Below the pieces are notes generated by a model, which saw only the letters and a program-made list of their open reading frames with translations, was not told where the DNA came from and did no database searches. Made by a program: the position numbers and the translations under genes. From assembly GCA_030015575.1 (NCBI GenBank), contig CM057342.1, positions 263,958,867 to 264,022,866 of the forward strand: DNA of 64,000 bases, read 5' to 3'. This stretch comes from Agapanthus africanus. Taxonomy: Eukaryota > Streptophyta > Magnoliopsida > Asparagales > Amaryllidaceae. This document shows, one piece after another, positions 1-12,243 of the stretch (within the stretch, counting starts at the first letter, position 1; the number at the start of each line of letters is the position of its first letter).

Positions 1-1662
1 CAGTACGTCGTACTTGAGATAGTATGCGGGTGCTCGAAGGTTACAAGTACACTGGACAGGACTCGTCGGGAACTGTTGGTTGGTATTATACCTATCGTCA
101 GTTATCAGTTCCCAGGTGACATGAGTACAGCTTAGTCCGCTGACTTGACACTGTCACTTCGCCTTGAGTGTGTTCCCACTGCACTTTGATTGCTACCCTA
201 CCACGGCTCAAAGGAGTCGTGCAAACAGGTAGTTTTTGGGTGCAGTCCCGAAGTACTTGGAGGCAGTGACGGTTAGACAGGATTCGTCTCTCCCGGTATT
301 GGGGGTTGACATCGCGCTGTGTCCAGGAGAGCCATTACACGAGTAGTCCCTGGCCAGGGCAAGCGAGATATACTGGTAGGTTTCCAGTGTTATCTCAGGG
401 TGTTCTGGGCTACACTCCGACACGACTTGTACCGCTATTAGGGGACTGACGTTCACCGCCCCCCTAGGCCCGCCATGCGATGTATCATACGAACAGACCG
501 GACTGTACGGAGATTGTCACATACAGGCTCAGTAGGAGTTCAGATGGGGTTCACCTCGTCAGTCTTCTTATCGACATCTACCTGGGGACCGTTACGTACA
601 GCTAGTGCCGCTTGCGGTCTGTGGTTAAACCCACTGCCAGCATAGTGTCGAGTCTTTAGAGTCCCACACAGAGAGCTATTCGCCTTTAGGCAAAATGAGT
701 AGAGGTCGCATGGTTTTGCGACAGGGTTCATTCACATCCGCGCACTTGTGCACGTTTGCTGTCCGGACAGCTTATACTAGCGGGCTTTGGTTTAAGCCGG
801 ATCTTAGTATATGATTTGGGATTGGTTTTTATCATTGTATTCGTGTTCCTCGGATCACGAATACGGGTGCGTATGCACAGTTGCTTGAGACAGAGGGAGA
901 GGACTTTGATTAGGGTTAATGACTATTGTCATTTTATTAACCCTAATGCTTATGTGTGTATTATTGTTAATTGATATTAGTTTAATAATTGTGCATGGTT
1001 ATGGTTGTTGACCATTTGACCCATCTTGACTTGTTGACCTTGTTGACATTTTGACCATCATCATTTCATTTGGAAGATGCTCTTTGATCCTTACAATTTG
1101 CATTAAAAATGAAATGATAATGGTCATGTCTTGATTAAGCCATGAAAATTATCACACTAATTTTCTAATTACAATAATTCACATATATGTGAGAATGCTT
1201 CATATTATTCTCTCATTCTATTATTCACATTCTCTCTCTTGTTCTTTCTCTCCCTCAAGCTCTCCCCTCTCATGTGTTGAGAAACACTTGAGCTTGAGAA
1301 AAACACTCTCTTGATAATCTCTACTCTCATCTAGGGTTCAAAGATTAGCACTTCTTGCACCCTAGTTACTTCTAGCTTGGAGTTGAAGCCAAAGGTCGAG
1401 GCTTTCGGGTGGATCTTTCTTCGACGTGAGAAGACGACTAAGGTGACCTCCTCCCACCACTCCAAGGAGCAAGGAGAGAAGGACATAAAGCCCAAGGTAT
1501 AATCTTTCTAGCACTTAGCTAGTTTCTAGTTAGCTTTAGCTTGTTTTTGTTTAGCAAAGATCCTTCTTTGTCTAGTCCATGTTGCCTAAGCTCATAAAAA
1601 TTCGATTTTTATTCCGTTTTCCGCCTCCCCGCAAGTACCGGGGTGGGCAACGTGGACTTACA
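1..1662 (+). repeat. Copia LTR, 5' copy, truncated by window start
   Basis: The first 950 bases align by eye with the right LTR from about 6110 to 7050 (matching blocks around the cheese-like run ACCGGACTGTACGG and the GTCTTTAGAGTCC block). The last 700 bases (about 960-1660) do not align with the tail of the right LTR, although both end in CTTACA. The two LTRs are therefore either very old or derive from different subfamilies. Confidence 0.65.
1008..1055 (+). promoter_or_regulatory. Cluster of six TTGAC W-box cores in a copia LTR
   Basis: TTGAC occurs at 1008, 1016, 1026, 1034, 1043 and 1051, six same-strand copies in 48 bases. TTGAC(C/T) is the core of WRKY binding sites in plants. The cluster is within the left copia LTR, roughly two thirds of the way along a 2.1-kb LTR. 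Regulatory function is inferred only. Confidence 0.45.
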
Positions 1663-4600
1663 TAGCCCTCCATCATTTCTTAAGGTTATTATTTAGTATT
1701 CGTGCTGCGTTTGTTGACCTAGTCAAGACGTAATGTTCGGTAGCTAAGTGGTACTTGTCTGTTGCATAAATGGGATTGGTTAGGACGGTTGTGCGGCCTT
1801 GTTGACCTAGTCAAGGGCACGTACGGGTGGGTTTAATGCAATCCAGAATAATGACGGGTTGAACTTGACTAGCGGTTTATGGTTTGTTGACCTAGTCAAG
1901 GTCATAAGCCGCTTGGGGTAAAAATCACATCAGGGGTTTCTAAAGAAGCTGAAACTTGCCAGATATGCGCATACTTTCTGGAGTGTGATAACGTGAGTGG
2001 ATTCCATCACGTTATCATGCGATGATAGTTGGATCCCGATTCCCACTGATGAGTTGGTTTACTTCTCGGGTGATCCCGACTAATTCTTCTTTCAGGTTTG
2101 AAGGAGAATTTGAGGATACAGTGGGAGGTTTCCTGATTAGATAAAGTGATAACCATTCTGATCTAGGTTAGAGTGCACGCAGAGTGTTTCTTTTCTCTCT
2201 CTCTTTGGCAGCGACCATGGCCCGACCCTTGACTATGACTCAGTGACCAAGATTAACCGATCATTCTTAAAACACTGGCTTTTGGATTGTCTGAGTTGCA
2301 TACCTCATTGCCACTTCTACTTTGACCCTTTTCTCCAGGACACCCCGTATTACTATGAACATCTACTTCCATTGGATAAAACCATCGTATGGTTATATAC
2401 GAACTCGAAGGAACTTGTTCCAGATTCGAGGATGGTTTCCGGTTCTAGAGAAAACGAATAGGACTATTTAGTTGTCTTTTCCTTTTACCTTCTCTCAGGT
2501 TGCGAGTGCTCCTTGGATTAGGGGATAGTACACCTGTTACGCTTATTGGATAGTCTTCTTCCAAACCTTAGGCTGGTGCCGAACGGTAGGGAATGAAGAA
2601 AGCCGATTAGCCTAAGTATGGTGTACAGAAGGTATTAAGTAAAGACAAATAAAGGGATTCGAAAGAGGGCAAAGTAAAGTGCGACTGCTATTCACGACCA
2701 AACCAAGTATTTCATTACCACTCCCACTTCACCTTTGTATTTCTCCAGAACACTCCGTATCACTACGAAGATCCACAGTTATTTGGATACTCCATCGTAT
2801 GGTTAAATACGAACTCGAAGGAACTTGTTCCAGTTCGGGGATGGATTCTGGTTCAGGAGAAATAGGAATAAAGTTTTATTCAGTTGTCTTTTATCTTTAC
2901 CTTCTCTCGGGTTGCGAGTGTTCCTAGGATTAGGGCAGTACACCCATTATGCTTATTGGATAGTTTTCTTCCAAACCATAGGCTGGTGCCGAACGGTAGG
3001 GAAGGAAGAAAACCATTTAGCCTAAGAGGGTGTACAGAAGGTAATGACTAAAAACATATAAAGGGATTTGGAGAGATGTCAAAGAAATATACGGTTACAG
3101 TTGTGAATCTGATAATGGAAGAGGCATTACTAGAAATACCTGGATACCCTTTCGAAACATTTACATGTTTCAGTTTCACTGTGTACTGTTAAAAGAAAAC
3201 TGATTTCCCAATTAGTCCTTGCTCCAGGATATGTATTTACCAGGTTTGATCCTCACATCTGTATGGTTTTACAGATGATGAGTGGGAGTAAGTTAGTGGG
3301 AATTGGGTGATTATCCTCATTATATCGGAATTCGTTGTAATTGGTGATATTTGAGGAAATCGCCTGGGTTGTTTGCCGGACGGCAAATATTTGGTTTTGA
3401 ATATCCGTTGTAATGCACCAATTTCAAATTGATATATCCGTACGTTTATTTTTATAAAGTGAGATATAACTTTTTGAAATTATGTCTATGACATTTACCT
3501 ATATCAGTGGATGGTTGGGTAAGGAGTATTAAACAGCAGTGTAATTCTTCTTAACCATAAATACGGTTTTCAACCTACGAAATACAGGGAATGAGTTATA
3601 AGACTCAGGGGACTTATACAGAGTATTGTATGTTGTCCAGTGTCCATTAGGACAGAGGGGTTAGTCCTCGTACTATATTGACTTCTCTAGTTTTTAGACA
3701 AGTGTTTCGTAGAAACACATGGTCCAAGTTTTGAGAAGTTATAGGTATATGAATAAAGTAGAGAACCGGGTGTTGCAAGTATCGGGATTCTTCAAGGTGA
3801 TTGAAGATGTAGATACTTGTGTATGGTATTCAGTTGACAATAAAGATTACGAGAACTTGCTTCTCTTTCAGGTTACTCATAATTGGAAGCACTCCTAAGT
3901 TGAGTAATGCTGATCGGCCTCTCTCCATTTAGTTGATATGCACTGGAGAAAGCTGCATGATTTGAATCTGGTTCCAATTAAATCAGTGCCTTTGTTTCTA
4001 TATTGGATATAGAACGGTTCATATCTTAACGATGTTAAGGTACGGGAAGTTGTCCGGCTTATGCTTAAAACCAGACTCTGGATAACTCGAGGCACGTTTC
4101 TGTAATGGCTGTTTGTAGGTTGACTTGGGCTATGACGAGGGTTGATTTTCTACCATCTGGAAGATCAATAGTGATATTGTTCTAGACTCGCCACAGTTTT
4201 AATAAAAATGGATTTTTTTCCAGAAAACAGTAGTGGGAGTATGGTAGAACTGGAAGTGATTCCAGAACCGCAAACGATTACTGAAAATTTGATAAGAACC
4301 TAAAGATTCAATCTGGTTTGACATTCCATTGGCCACTCCGCAGATACGGTGGGTAACCTCAGGCACTCGAGAGGTACTTCGGTATGCTCAAAGACGGTGA
4401 CATGGAGGTTCTTGTTTACCCAGACTTGACACTACTGTTGTTCCAGGCTATGAGACCCGGTAGGAGGATGAGTATAGCGTCGTTCTGAAATGGCTTTAGA
4501 AGTGCACGTGTATATTATTCTGTCAGAGGGTTGTCGTAGTCAATGGGAGCAGCGGAAGCATAGTGGACAAATAACTTATGTCTATTTATAGACTAAAGCA

Positions 4601-5639
4601 GATATAGCGGAGATAGATCATCTATTTCTGATGTGACAGTCATAAATTTTACTTCATCAGAATAGGGGATGGATCTGTTAAGAAGGTAGTAGGGTGTGAT
4701 GTCCTAGTATTGGATGACATACACATAGTAGGAAGTTAAATTTCTATACTACGATCGGTTACACTTTGGTTGTCACACAGTGGTTTCTCCATATAGGATA
4801 TAGATATAATATCAGACATTTTGGTTACTAGGTCTATGGTTTTAGATCTAGATTTGGGAAGTGTCCCAATTTGGGTACTTGGACAGTATTCTAAAGGTGT
4901 TTTAGAATGGACGACTCCTGGCACGGTAGTGTACCTGCAGGTGATGGAGTCACCCTCTCTAAAGGTGTCTTACAGACTAAAGGGGAGAGGGATGTGCATG
5001 ATTGGCAGATCACTTGCTTAGGCAATTGAGTCAATCATGAGATGTCAAGTACCACACCAGATATTGTTCTTGCACGACATGCAATATGTTGATATTGATC
5101 CAATCCTGGAGAAACGATCGGAAGCAGTTTTAGAACATAAGTAGATGTTTTAGAGATATGATAACGACAGCCTCATTCGGGAGACGATTATCATTCCAGG
5201 CTTCCAAGGTGACCTGAATGACAGAGTGACTGTCAGAGTTATAGTTTTTCCTCTGACGAGGGGCAGTGTTTTGGACAGGTGATCCAAGCAGACACTGAGG
5301 GAGGCATGGCGCAGAATACTGATTAAGTTCAGTTGACGATACAGTTTAAGAAGTTTGGATTTGGAGTTCATTTATGAGCTAGGTCCCATCAGATATCCAG
5401 ACATATTCTAAGACAGGTATTGGTCATTTCGGGAGATGGCTTTCACCGCGAACTTGAGATAAAGAGAGACATAGAAAGAAACATCAGAGCGGATCCACTA
5501 GCTGAGGCTATTTCTCGAAGGCAATAGTTTCGCAAACGAGCTTTGTGAAACTGACTAGTAGAGGAGTTGGATGTTCGGTATCACACGGGCTGTGAGTATG
5601 CGACATCGCAATAATTAGCCTTGAGTGCAAGTGGGAGAT
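1663..5639 (+). pseudogene. Degenerate copia internal region (leader plus integrase/RT remnants)
   Basis: No long open frame survives. The leader (1663-2215) matches the leader of copia E at 33390-34090 and carries three TTGAC-CTA-GTCAA dyads (1714, 1802, 1887). Around 3960-4090 the translation retains the copia integrase stretch corresponding to 35320-35460. Around 4730-5000 weak RT C-terminal similarity remains. Two diverged copies of a segment of about 450-500 bases follow each other (about 2280-2640 and 2720-3070, both with the block GGATAGT.TTCTTCCAAACC), a local duplication. Gag is not recognisable. The purine tract GCAAGTGGGAGAT precedes the right LTR. Confidence 0.6.
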
Positions 5640-7745
5640 TGTTGGATATAGTGCCCTCAGAGTCAATTATTGGATCACATGCACGTGATTGCAATGATTG
5701 AGGGAGGACCTATATCGATAGGACAGTCTTACTCGAGAGGTTTGTATACTATCTGGTTTGTCTTTATCATCGTGTACATGCTTTAGGTGACATTGTAGTT
5801 CACTATTACACGTTGATAGAGAATAGTATGCTACCATGGTTTGTCTTTATCAGTCATGTACAGCTTTAGGTGACATGTTCACTATTACACGTTGATAGAG
5901 CCCTTAGGATCCTGCTTGACTACCAACAGTATGATGGCGATCATATACGTGAGAGTTGGGTGGTCTATGAGCACATCCTTAAAAGGTCCCTAGTCGTGGG
6001 AGTTTCGAGACTGGGCATCGATACTCCATTAGTAGACTAGTGTATACAGTCGAGACCCCGACAAGGGGCGGTGGCCGGTCTCACAAGCCACTGGTATCAG
6101 TTGGTTCACCTAAGATGTATACAGGTGCTCATTGGGTTATGAGTACACCGGACAGGACTCGCCGGGAACATGCTAGTTGGTATTATACCTGACGTCAGAT
6201 AGCAGTTCCCTGGTGACATGTGTACAGGTTAGTTCATCGACCTGAGATCGTCATTTGTCTCGTGTGAGTTCCCACTGTACTTTGATTACTACCCTACCAC
6301 GGCTCAAAGGAGTCGTGCAAACAGGTTTTAGTTGGGTACAGTCCCGAGCCGCATGGAGGCAGTGAGTGGATCGGCAGGGGTTCATCTCTCCCGGTATTGG
6401 GGGTGAGATCGTGCTGTGTCTAGGAGAGCCATTACACAAAGCCCTCGGCCGAGGCAGGAGATTTACTGGTAGGTATTCCAGTAGTATCTCAGGGTGTTCT
6501 GGGCTACACTCCGACATGACTTGTACCGCTTTTGGGGGTCTGACTTTTACCAACCCCCTAGGCCCGCCATGCGATGCTCATAGACGAACAGACCGGACTG
6601 TACGGATATTGTCACTGACAGGCTCAGTAGGGTGTCAGGATGAGTTCTCTCATCGACCTCCCTTTTGGTCAATACCTGGTAGCCCGTTACGTACGACTAG
6701 TACCTCTGACGTGCTAGTGGTTAAATCCACAGTTAAAGTATTGACGAGTCTTTAGAGTCCCCCACAGACAGTTTCTCAAGTTTCGGACGAAACGTTGTAG
6801 AGGCCGTATGATATATGGCAGGGTTCGATCATATACGTGCGATATTGCACGGATCATGATCGGACGGATCATACTAGTGGGCTTTGGTTTAAGCCGGATC
6901 CTAGTATTAGATTTGTTGGATTAATTTAGTCTCATCGCATTCGCATTCGGTCGGAATGCGGATGCAGGTATGTATATACAGGTGAGGGGTATCCTTGTGA
7001 TCCGTCACGAGTTTACTTTAGATGTTGCCGTATCTTTTTATTGTTGTAAACATTTGGGTTAATGTTTACAATTGGAAATTATGAGCTAGAAACCATCATT
7101 TTGTGCATTAAATGATACATGTACTTCATGGGTGAGTCATGGTATCATTTCTTGTGCAAATATCACATTATGTGATTGATTAGTGGGTTGATTTGATGAG
7201 AGGAGAGAGAGGGGCAGCCAAGGGTGAGCTCTCATATTATTGTTTCAACTCTCACTCTCATTTTTTAACACACATATCACAAAAGAAAAGAAAGAGAGAA
7301 AACTTCTTCTTCTTCCTCTTTCTTCTCTAGCTTCTAATCTCCATCAATGGCAACACCTTCAACCTCTATCCATCTCATGGATGCAAGAGACAAAGTGATC
7401 ACAAACATTCTCTACATCACCTTGGACACGTCGGATAGCACACTTCATGCCCGAGTTGCTTCGGATGAAGTGGGAGCCCGTAAAAAGAATCGATGATGTG
7501 GTGCCCTTTCCGATGAGGAGATCGAGACCGGAGATGCCGCGGGGGGCTTGGAATGGTGGCCAAAGATCGAAGGACACGGATCGATCGGTATAGCCCTTCT
7601 ATCCCTTCTCTAGATAGCTAGTTGTAGGTTAATGGTTTGATCCGGGTTTTAAGCATACGATAGCGCCGGTTTCTAGTTTAAGAAAAAATTTCGTTTCCGC
7701 ATTTTAGCCTCGGAAAGACGGCCGGGGCGCTACCGTAGTCTTACA
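5640..7745 (+). repeat. Copia LTR, 3' copy (2106 bp)
   Basis: It starts TGTTGG at 5640 directly after a polypurine tract and ends CTTACA at 7745, the usual TG...CA form. It shares the conserved block structure of the copia LTRs at 28726, 36895 and 48740, including the segment around 6595 with CGGACTGTACGG. Insertion is into the integrase zinc-finger coding region of Tat element A, which continues on the minus strand from 7746. Confidence 0.8.
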
Positions 7746-8036
7746 TAAAGTCCTCATGAATCTGGCATGAATGGCATTGCTTCGCGTATTCAAGACAGTC
7801 TTGGACCATTGTGGGCCAATAGTAGCCCATCCTTTTGATTTTCAGCTTCATCTTCGGCCCGGCTTGATGAGAACCGCAGAGTCCGTCATGAGTTTCTTGG
7901 ACAACTCTCCTTGCTTCTTCCGGTCCTAGGCATCTTAGCCACAAGGAGTCAAACGATCTCTTATACAGAGTATCATTGACGAAGGCGAAAGACAGAGCTC
8001 ATTTAATGAGCTGATGTCTTGAGGACGCATCTTAGG
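7746..8036 (-). pseudogene. Integrase N-terminal zinc-binding region, element A (truncated)
   Basis: The minus-strand translation contains GLCGSHQAGPKMKLKI then YYWPTM and CHSCQIH, the H-H-C-C zinc-binding segment that opens Ty3/gypsy integrases. It follows the archaeal-type RNase H with one frame change near 8030 and an in-frame TGA where element B has an arginine codon. The copia element inserted at 7746 removes the catalytic core from this window. The element B counterpart is at 42330-42570. Confidence 0.8.
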
Positions 8037-9002
8037 TGTTCGACGGGATTTGAAGTAGTCTATAAAGACTTCTCTCCAATCCTTAGCTTTTTCCTGGTCT
8101 TTTATTTGTAGGGTCGTCGGCTTGGTCGCTCCCTTTTCTTCGGATGACTCCGGAGATATTTCTGCCGGTGCAAGAACTCGATGGCTTTGCACAACGATCC
8201 TTACGTCATCGAGGTTTTCATCAGCCAGTTCTTTAGCGAGTTTGGCTAACGCATCCGCCTTGGTATTCTCCGCTCGCGGTATGCTTTCCAGGGCGTAGGC
8301 AGGGATTCGAGTCAGTAGTTGTTGCACTCTCTCACCGTACTTTACCAACTCTGGTTTGCATGTTTGATAGTCGCCATTTACTTGACTAACGACCAGCTGG
8401 GAGTCTCCGTATATGAGGAGGTTTTCGATTCCCATGTCGACAGCGATCTCAAGAAATGCTATCAAAGCTTCATACTCGGCTTCATTGTTTGCCCTCGGCT
8501 CTGTTAGGAAGAAGGCAAAGCACATTATCCCTCCTTGTGGAGTCATGAAGATGAGGCCTAACCCAGATTTGATTATGGGGGTGCTGTGCTCTCGCTTCTT
8601 CATGGAAGATGCTCCGTTAAAGTAGAGTTCCCATCGGGTATCACTTTCTCCTTTCTCCCCGTCGATCGTGTCAAACACGTGCTCGTCTGGAAATTCGCAG
8701 TTCAGGGGAGAGTCGGCAGGTATTGGATGCTCAACGAGGAAGTCGGCGATGGCCTGGCCTTTCACTGCCTTGAGAGGTCGGTATGTCACCGAGAATTCCA
8801 TTATGAGTAGGGCCCATTTATCTAGCCGTCTCGTTAGAATGGCTTTTGACATCAAATATTTGAGAGGATCCACCTTTGAAATGAGATGGACCTCATATGC
8901 CAACGCATAATGCCCGAGCCTCGTTATCGCGAAGATTAACGCCAGGCAGTGTTTTTCAATGGGAGAGTAATTGTTTTCTACCCCCAGAAGAACTCGACTC
9001 AA
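7935..9002 (-). pseudogene. RNase H plus archaeal-type RNase H, element A
   Basis: One 355-residue open stretch covers the end of the canonical RNase H (motif SPIEKHCLALIFA near the start), a linker (KGQAIADFLVEHPIP, residues about 100-115), and a second archaeal-type RNase H with NNEAEYEAL (about 197-205) and YGDSQLVVSQV (about 219-229). The second domain would remove RNA from the hybrid or trim the polypurine primer. Its first catalytic acid is lost: the sequence reads LYFNGAS where element B has LYFDGAS. A stop (TAA against CAA in B) separates it from the RT part upstream. The last 30 residues are out of frame. Confidence 0.9.
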
Positions 9003-9026
9003 ATAATAGAGAGCTCTCTCCTTCCC

Positions 9027-10316
9027 TTAGTCGTTCTCCTGTGCCCATAGCACGCCTAAAGAACCTTCAAAGGCTGCTGTGTACAGGATGAGAGGTTTTC
9101 CCTTGACCGGAGCGGTTAGTACCGGCGGGTTCTGCAGGTATTGCTTAATTTCGTCGAGTGCGCTTTGGCATTTGCGATCCCAGACGTACGGGGTTCCCTT
9201 CTTCATCAGGTGACTGTAGGGACGACATTTGCTGGAGAGGTTAGCTATGAACCGCCAAATATATGCGAGCTTTCCTTGGAGAGACCGTAGTTGTTTGAGA
9301 GTTCTTGGCGGAGGCATTTCCATGATCGTCTTGATATTTGATGGGTCTATTTCGATGCCCCGGTGTCGTACAATGAATCCCAGGAACTTTCCTGAGGAAA
9401 CTCCGAATGCGCATTTGAGAGGGTTCATCTTCAGGTTGTATTTCCGAAGACGTTGGAACACTATCTTTAGATGCTCCCAATGCTCTTCGTGCGATTTGCT
9501 TTTCACCACAAGGCCGTCGATATAGCATTCGACGACTTCATGTATGAGGTCATCGAAAATCTTCGTCATAGCTCTTTGATAAGTGGCGCCAGCGTTTTTC
9601 AGACCGAACGACATCACTTTGTAGCAGAATATGCCCAAAGGGGTCCGGAAAGCGGTATGCTTCTGGTCTTCGGGATGCATCTTTATTTGATTGTACCCTG
9701 ATGAGCCGTCCATGAAGGAGAAAACTTCGTGAGTGGACGTGTTGTCTATCATCAGCTCGGTAACCGGTACATGAAAATCATCCTTTGGGCAAGCTTTGTT
9801 GAGGTCTCGAAAGTCCACGCAGATGCACACTGTCCCATTTTTCTTCATCACTGGGACGATGTTGGCAATCCAGTCAGGGTATTGAACTTATTTGATAAAG
9901 CCAGAGTCGATTAGCTTCTTGACCTCGGCGTTGATGCTCATTTCAAGTTCGAGTCGCATTCTTCTCGGTGCTTGTTTGATTGGCTTGACGTCCGGAGAAA
10001 TCGCCAACTTGTGAACGGCTATTTCTGGATCTAATCCTGGCATCTCGGAGTAGTTCCATGCGAAATAGTCTTTATACTGCATGAGCACGTCTTTGAGCGT
10101 AGCCACCTTTTCTTCAGACAACAACTCACCGACGAACGTCGGCCGTGGGTCGTTTGCCGTCACCAAGTCGATTTTTCTGAGGTTATCTGCAGTAGTATGT
10201 ATCCCATCTTTCAATTCTTTTGGTGCTGGTGGAAACTCTGAGATCACCTCGTCATCATCGTTTTTGAAGCACCAGGGGAGGTCAGCCATATCCCCGCGTA
10301 CTCCTTCTCCTGACAA
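9027..10316 (-). pseudogene. Reverse transcriptase, element A
   Basis: The minus strand encodes the full Ty3/gypsy RT fingers and palm in two open stretches (10316-9888 and 9851-9027) separated by a stop after DSGFIK. Visible motifs are VDFRDLNKACPKD, SSGYNQIKMHPEDQKHTAF, FGLKNAGATYQR and CYIDGLVVKSK, followed by thumb sequence FLGFIV. The catalytic pair should read YIDD; here the second aspartate is glycine (codon at 9513-9515), which would abolish polymerisation. Element B keeps YIDD at the same place. A complete enzyme was present ancestrally; this copy is dead. Confidence 0.95.
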
Positions 10317-10748
10317 CGTTATCGCGTGACAAGTCGCGTGACAGGTACGAGATCGCTTCCAAGACCGATGTTGATCCGGCCTTACTATCGCTGCACACGT
10401 GGCTTTTGGTTCATGTTTCTGTGGTGGGGTTACCCTCCAACTGCTGGATAAAGTGAACCTGCCTTGCTGATACTGGTCTTCTACCTAGTCTTTGAATGTG
10501 AAGCAGTCTTCGAGAGGATGTCCTATCGCTCGGTGATAGGAGCAATAATCCGGGTGATGGACCTTGCCTGCTTGCTCGGGGTGTTTGGATTTCGGGAGTG
10601 TCATCATATGATGTTTTATGACAAGATCGAATATCTTCCTTGTCTAGTTTTAGGGAAAAGAGTATGCTCGACCCATCTTCTTTACAAGAGACGAATCCAG
10701 GCTGCCCAATTTTTGATCGCGAGGCTTGTTAGACCCGCTTTGCTGCTG
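10317..10748 (-). pseudogene. Third zinc-knuckle module of gag-pro region, element A
   Basis: The minus strand near 10560-10490 translates to DYCSYHRAIGHPLEDCFTFKD, a C-X2-H-X4-H-X4-C zinc knuckle, followed by a TAG where element B has TGG. It links the protease region to RT. The same type of knuckle occurs twice more upstream in the same element (near 12800 and 13760). The matching part of element B is at 39650-39900, where the frame is open. Confidence 0.75.
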
Positions 10749-12243
10749 TCAGACATTTTTTCCATTCTTTAATTTATTTTTGCCTCCGCATCGCGTCTTC
10801 CGTATGACAGGCTGGCGACGAAGGGCATCATCATTTTTCGTAGCCTGCTGAAGGAGGCGCTGCGTTCTGGCTTTTTCATAGATGGCTATTTTACGGCTAT
10901 GGTCATCCCGGACCTTTTGACCCGCTTCCCTTATTAGCTTATCCATCTGTTCTTCGAACGACGGACTTGGCACTTTCATGGCGAGACCTTGTTTTGGTTC
11001 AGGGTTAGCGTCTTCTATCAGAGCATCTCCTTCTTCATCAGAGTCTTGTATAACGTAGCAGCCATAGAATCGCTCCCGTTTCTTGGATTGAACATATCCA
11101 AGCCCGATCGTTTCCATTCTCCCATTGGGCAACTTTCGCTGAATTCCGGGGACGTTCCAGATCCTGTTGTAGAACTGAGCTTGTCGAGCAGTCTGTTTGA
11201 AGGGTACGCCTTGGCGCCTCAACAGCCTTTTTAATCCTTCTGTGTAATATATGGGCAGACGGATGGGCTGGAGCCTGTCAAGTGTAGAATCGGCACCATG
11301 CCAGATTTCTTTCTCCACTTTGGTTTCCGTGGATTGATAAAAGAGGATCGCATTTTCATCTTTTCGTCTGGGAGGGACGTAGAACGTCTGCAGTTTTTGC
11401 ACAATGTAGGTATCAAATGCATCGAGCTCATTGTAATGTTCTTGCGGAACTATGGCGATTTGCAAACTCCGTTCATCTCCATTGAAGGCTTGTATTGATG
11501 GCCGGACTAAGAATATTGCATTGATCTGATCTTCAGAGTCGCTGCCGAAGACCAACATAGGGGTAGACGGTCCCGGTTTGTTATATCGGGAAGGTCCCGA
11601 ATAGACTATCTCTTCTTCCTCCTCAGTATCACTCCCGAAAACTGGAATGGTGGTGATAGCTTTTTGCTTATCCTCAGGTTTATGGCACCTTTCCGTGTCT
11701 TCGAAGTCCGGCAAGAAGTATTTTGCGTCCTCGTATTTGCGGACTTCATTCACGGAGAATGGGTTCAGCTCCCCTGTCACAGTGTATTCAAGTCCATCTT
11801 TGAAATACTTCATACACTGATGTTGTGTAGAAGGGATAATGTTGTACTCGTGTAACCAAGGCCGGCCGAGCAAAGTGTTGTAGCAAGTCTTGGCATCAAT
11901 GACATGGAACTTGATATCAGTGACGAGCAGCCCAAAGCGTAATGTCAGTATCACAGACCCGAGCGTCCGTGATGATCGGGAGTTGAAACCGGAGATAGTG
12001 ATTTTATCCCGAGCGAGGTGTTGAATGCTCATGCAGATTTCTTTTAACACCCTCACATTTAAGAGATTGACAGAGGACCCATTGTCAACCAGGATCTTCC
12101 ATATCTTAATGTCATGGCAATATCCGGTGACATATAGGGGATGGTTGTGCTCACATGTTCCGAGGAGGAGATCTTCATCACCGAAAGTGATGTCAGCTGT
12201 GCGCACTTCTTCCAGCTTATCCTTCATCTTTTCTTCGACAAGG
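10749..12243 (-). pseudogene. Retropepsin-type protease and spacer, element A
   Basis: A 492-residue open frame. Residues about 45-60 read KILVDNGSSVNLLNV, the aspartic protease active-site loop in the D-N/G-G-S-S form common to Tat elements, followed by SGFNSRSSRTLGSVILTL and LLGRPWLHEYNIIPS, the flap and C-terminal glycine-rich strand of retropepsins. Downstream come acidic stretches with FGSDTEEEEEI and FGSDSEDQI and a basic region with REAGQKV and EKARTQRLLQQ, which repeats a motif found before knuckle 2. The active-site aspartate is intact here, unlike in element B. Confidence 0.85.

Larger units (their letters stand above)
1..7745 (+). mobile_element. Degenerate Ty1/copia element inserted in Tat element A; left end outside window
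   Basis: Two related LTR-type sequences (1-1662 and 5640-7745) flank a degenerate internal region. The right LTR follows a purine-rich tract, starts TGTTGG and ends CTTACA at 7745, exactly where minus-strand integrase coding of element A resumes. Its internal sequence matches, piece by piece, that of copia element E at 28.7-39.1 kb, for example the integrase stretch around 4050 against 35420. There is no recognisable primer site after the left LTR: the junction at 1662 runs straight into sequence that in element E lies about 2.4 kb downstream of the primer site, so the front of the internal region has been deleted. Target duplications cannot be tested because the left end is outside the window. 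Confidence 0.8.
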
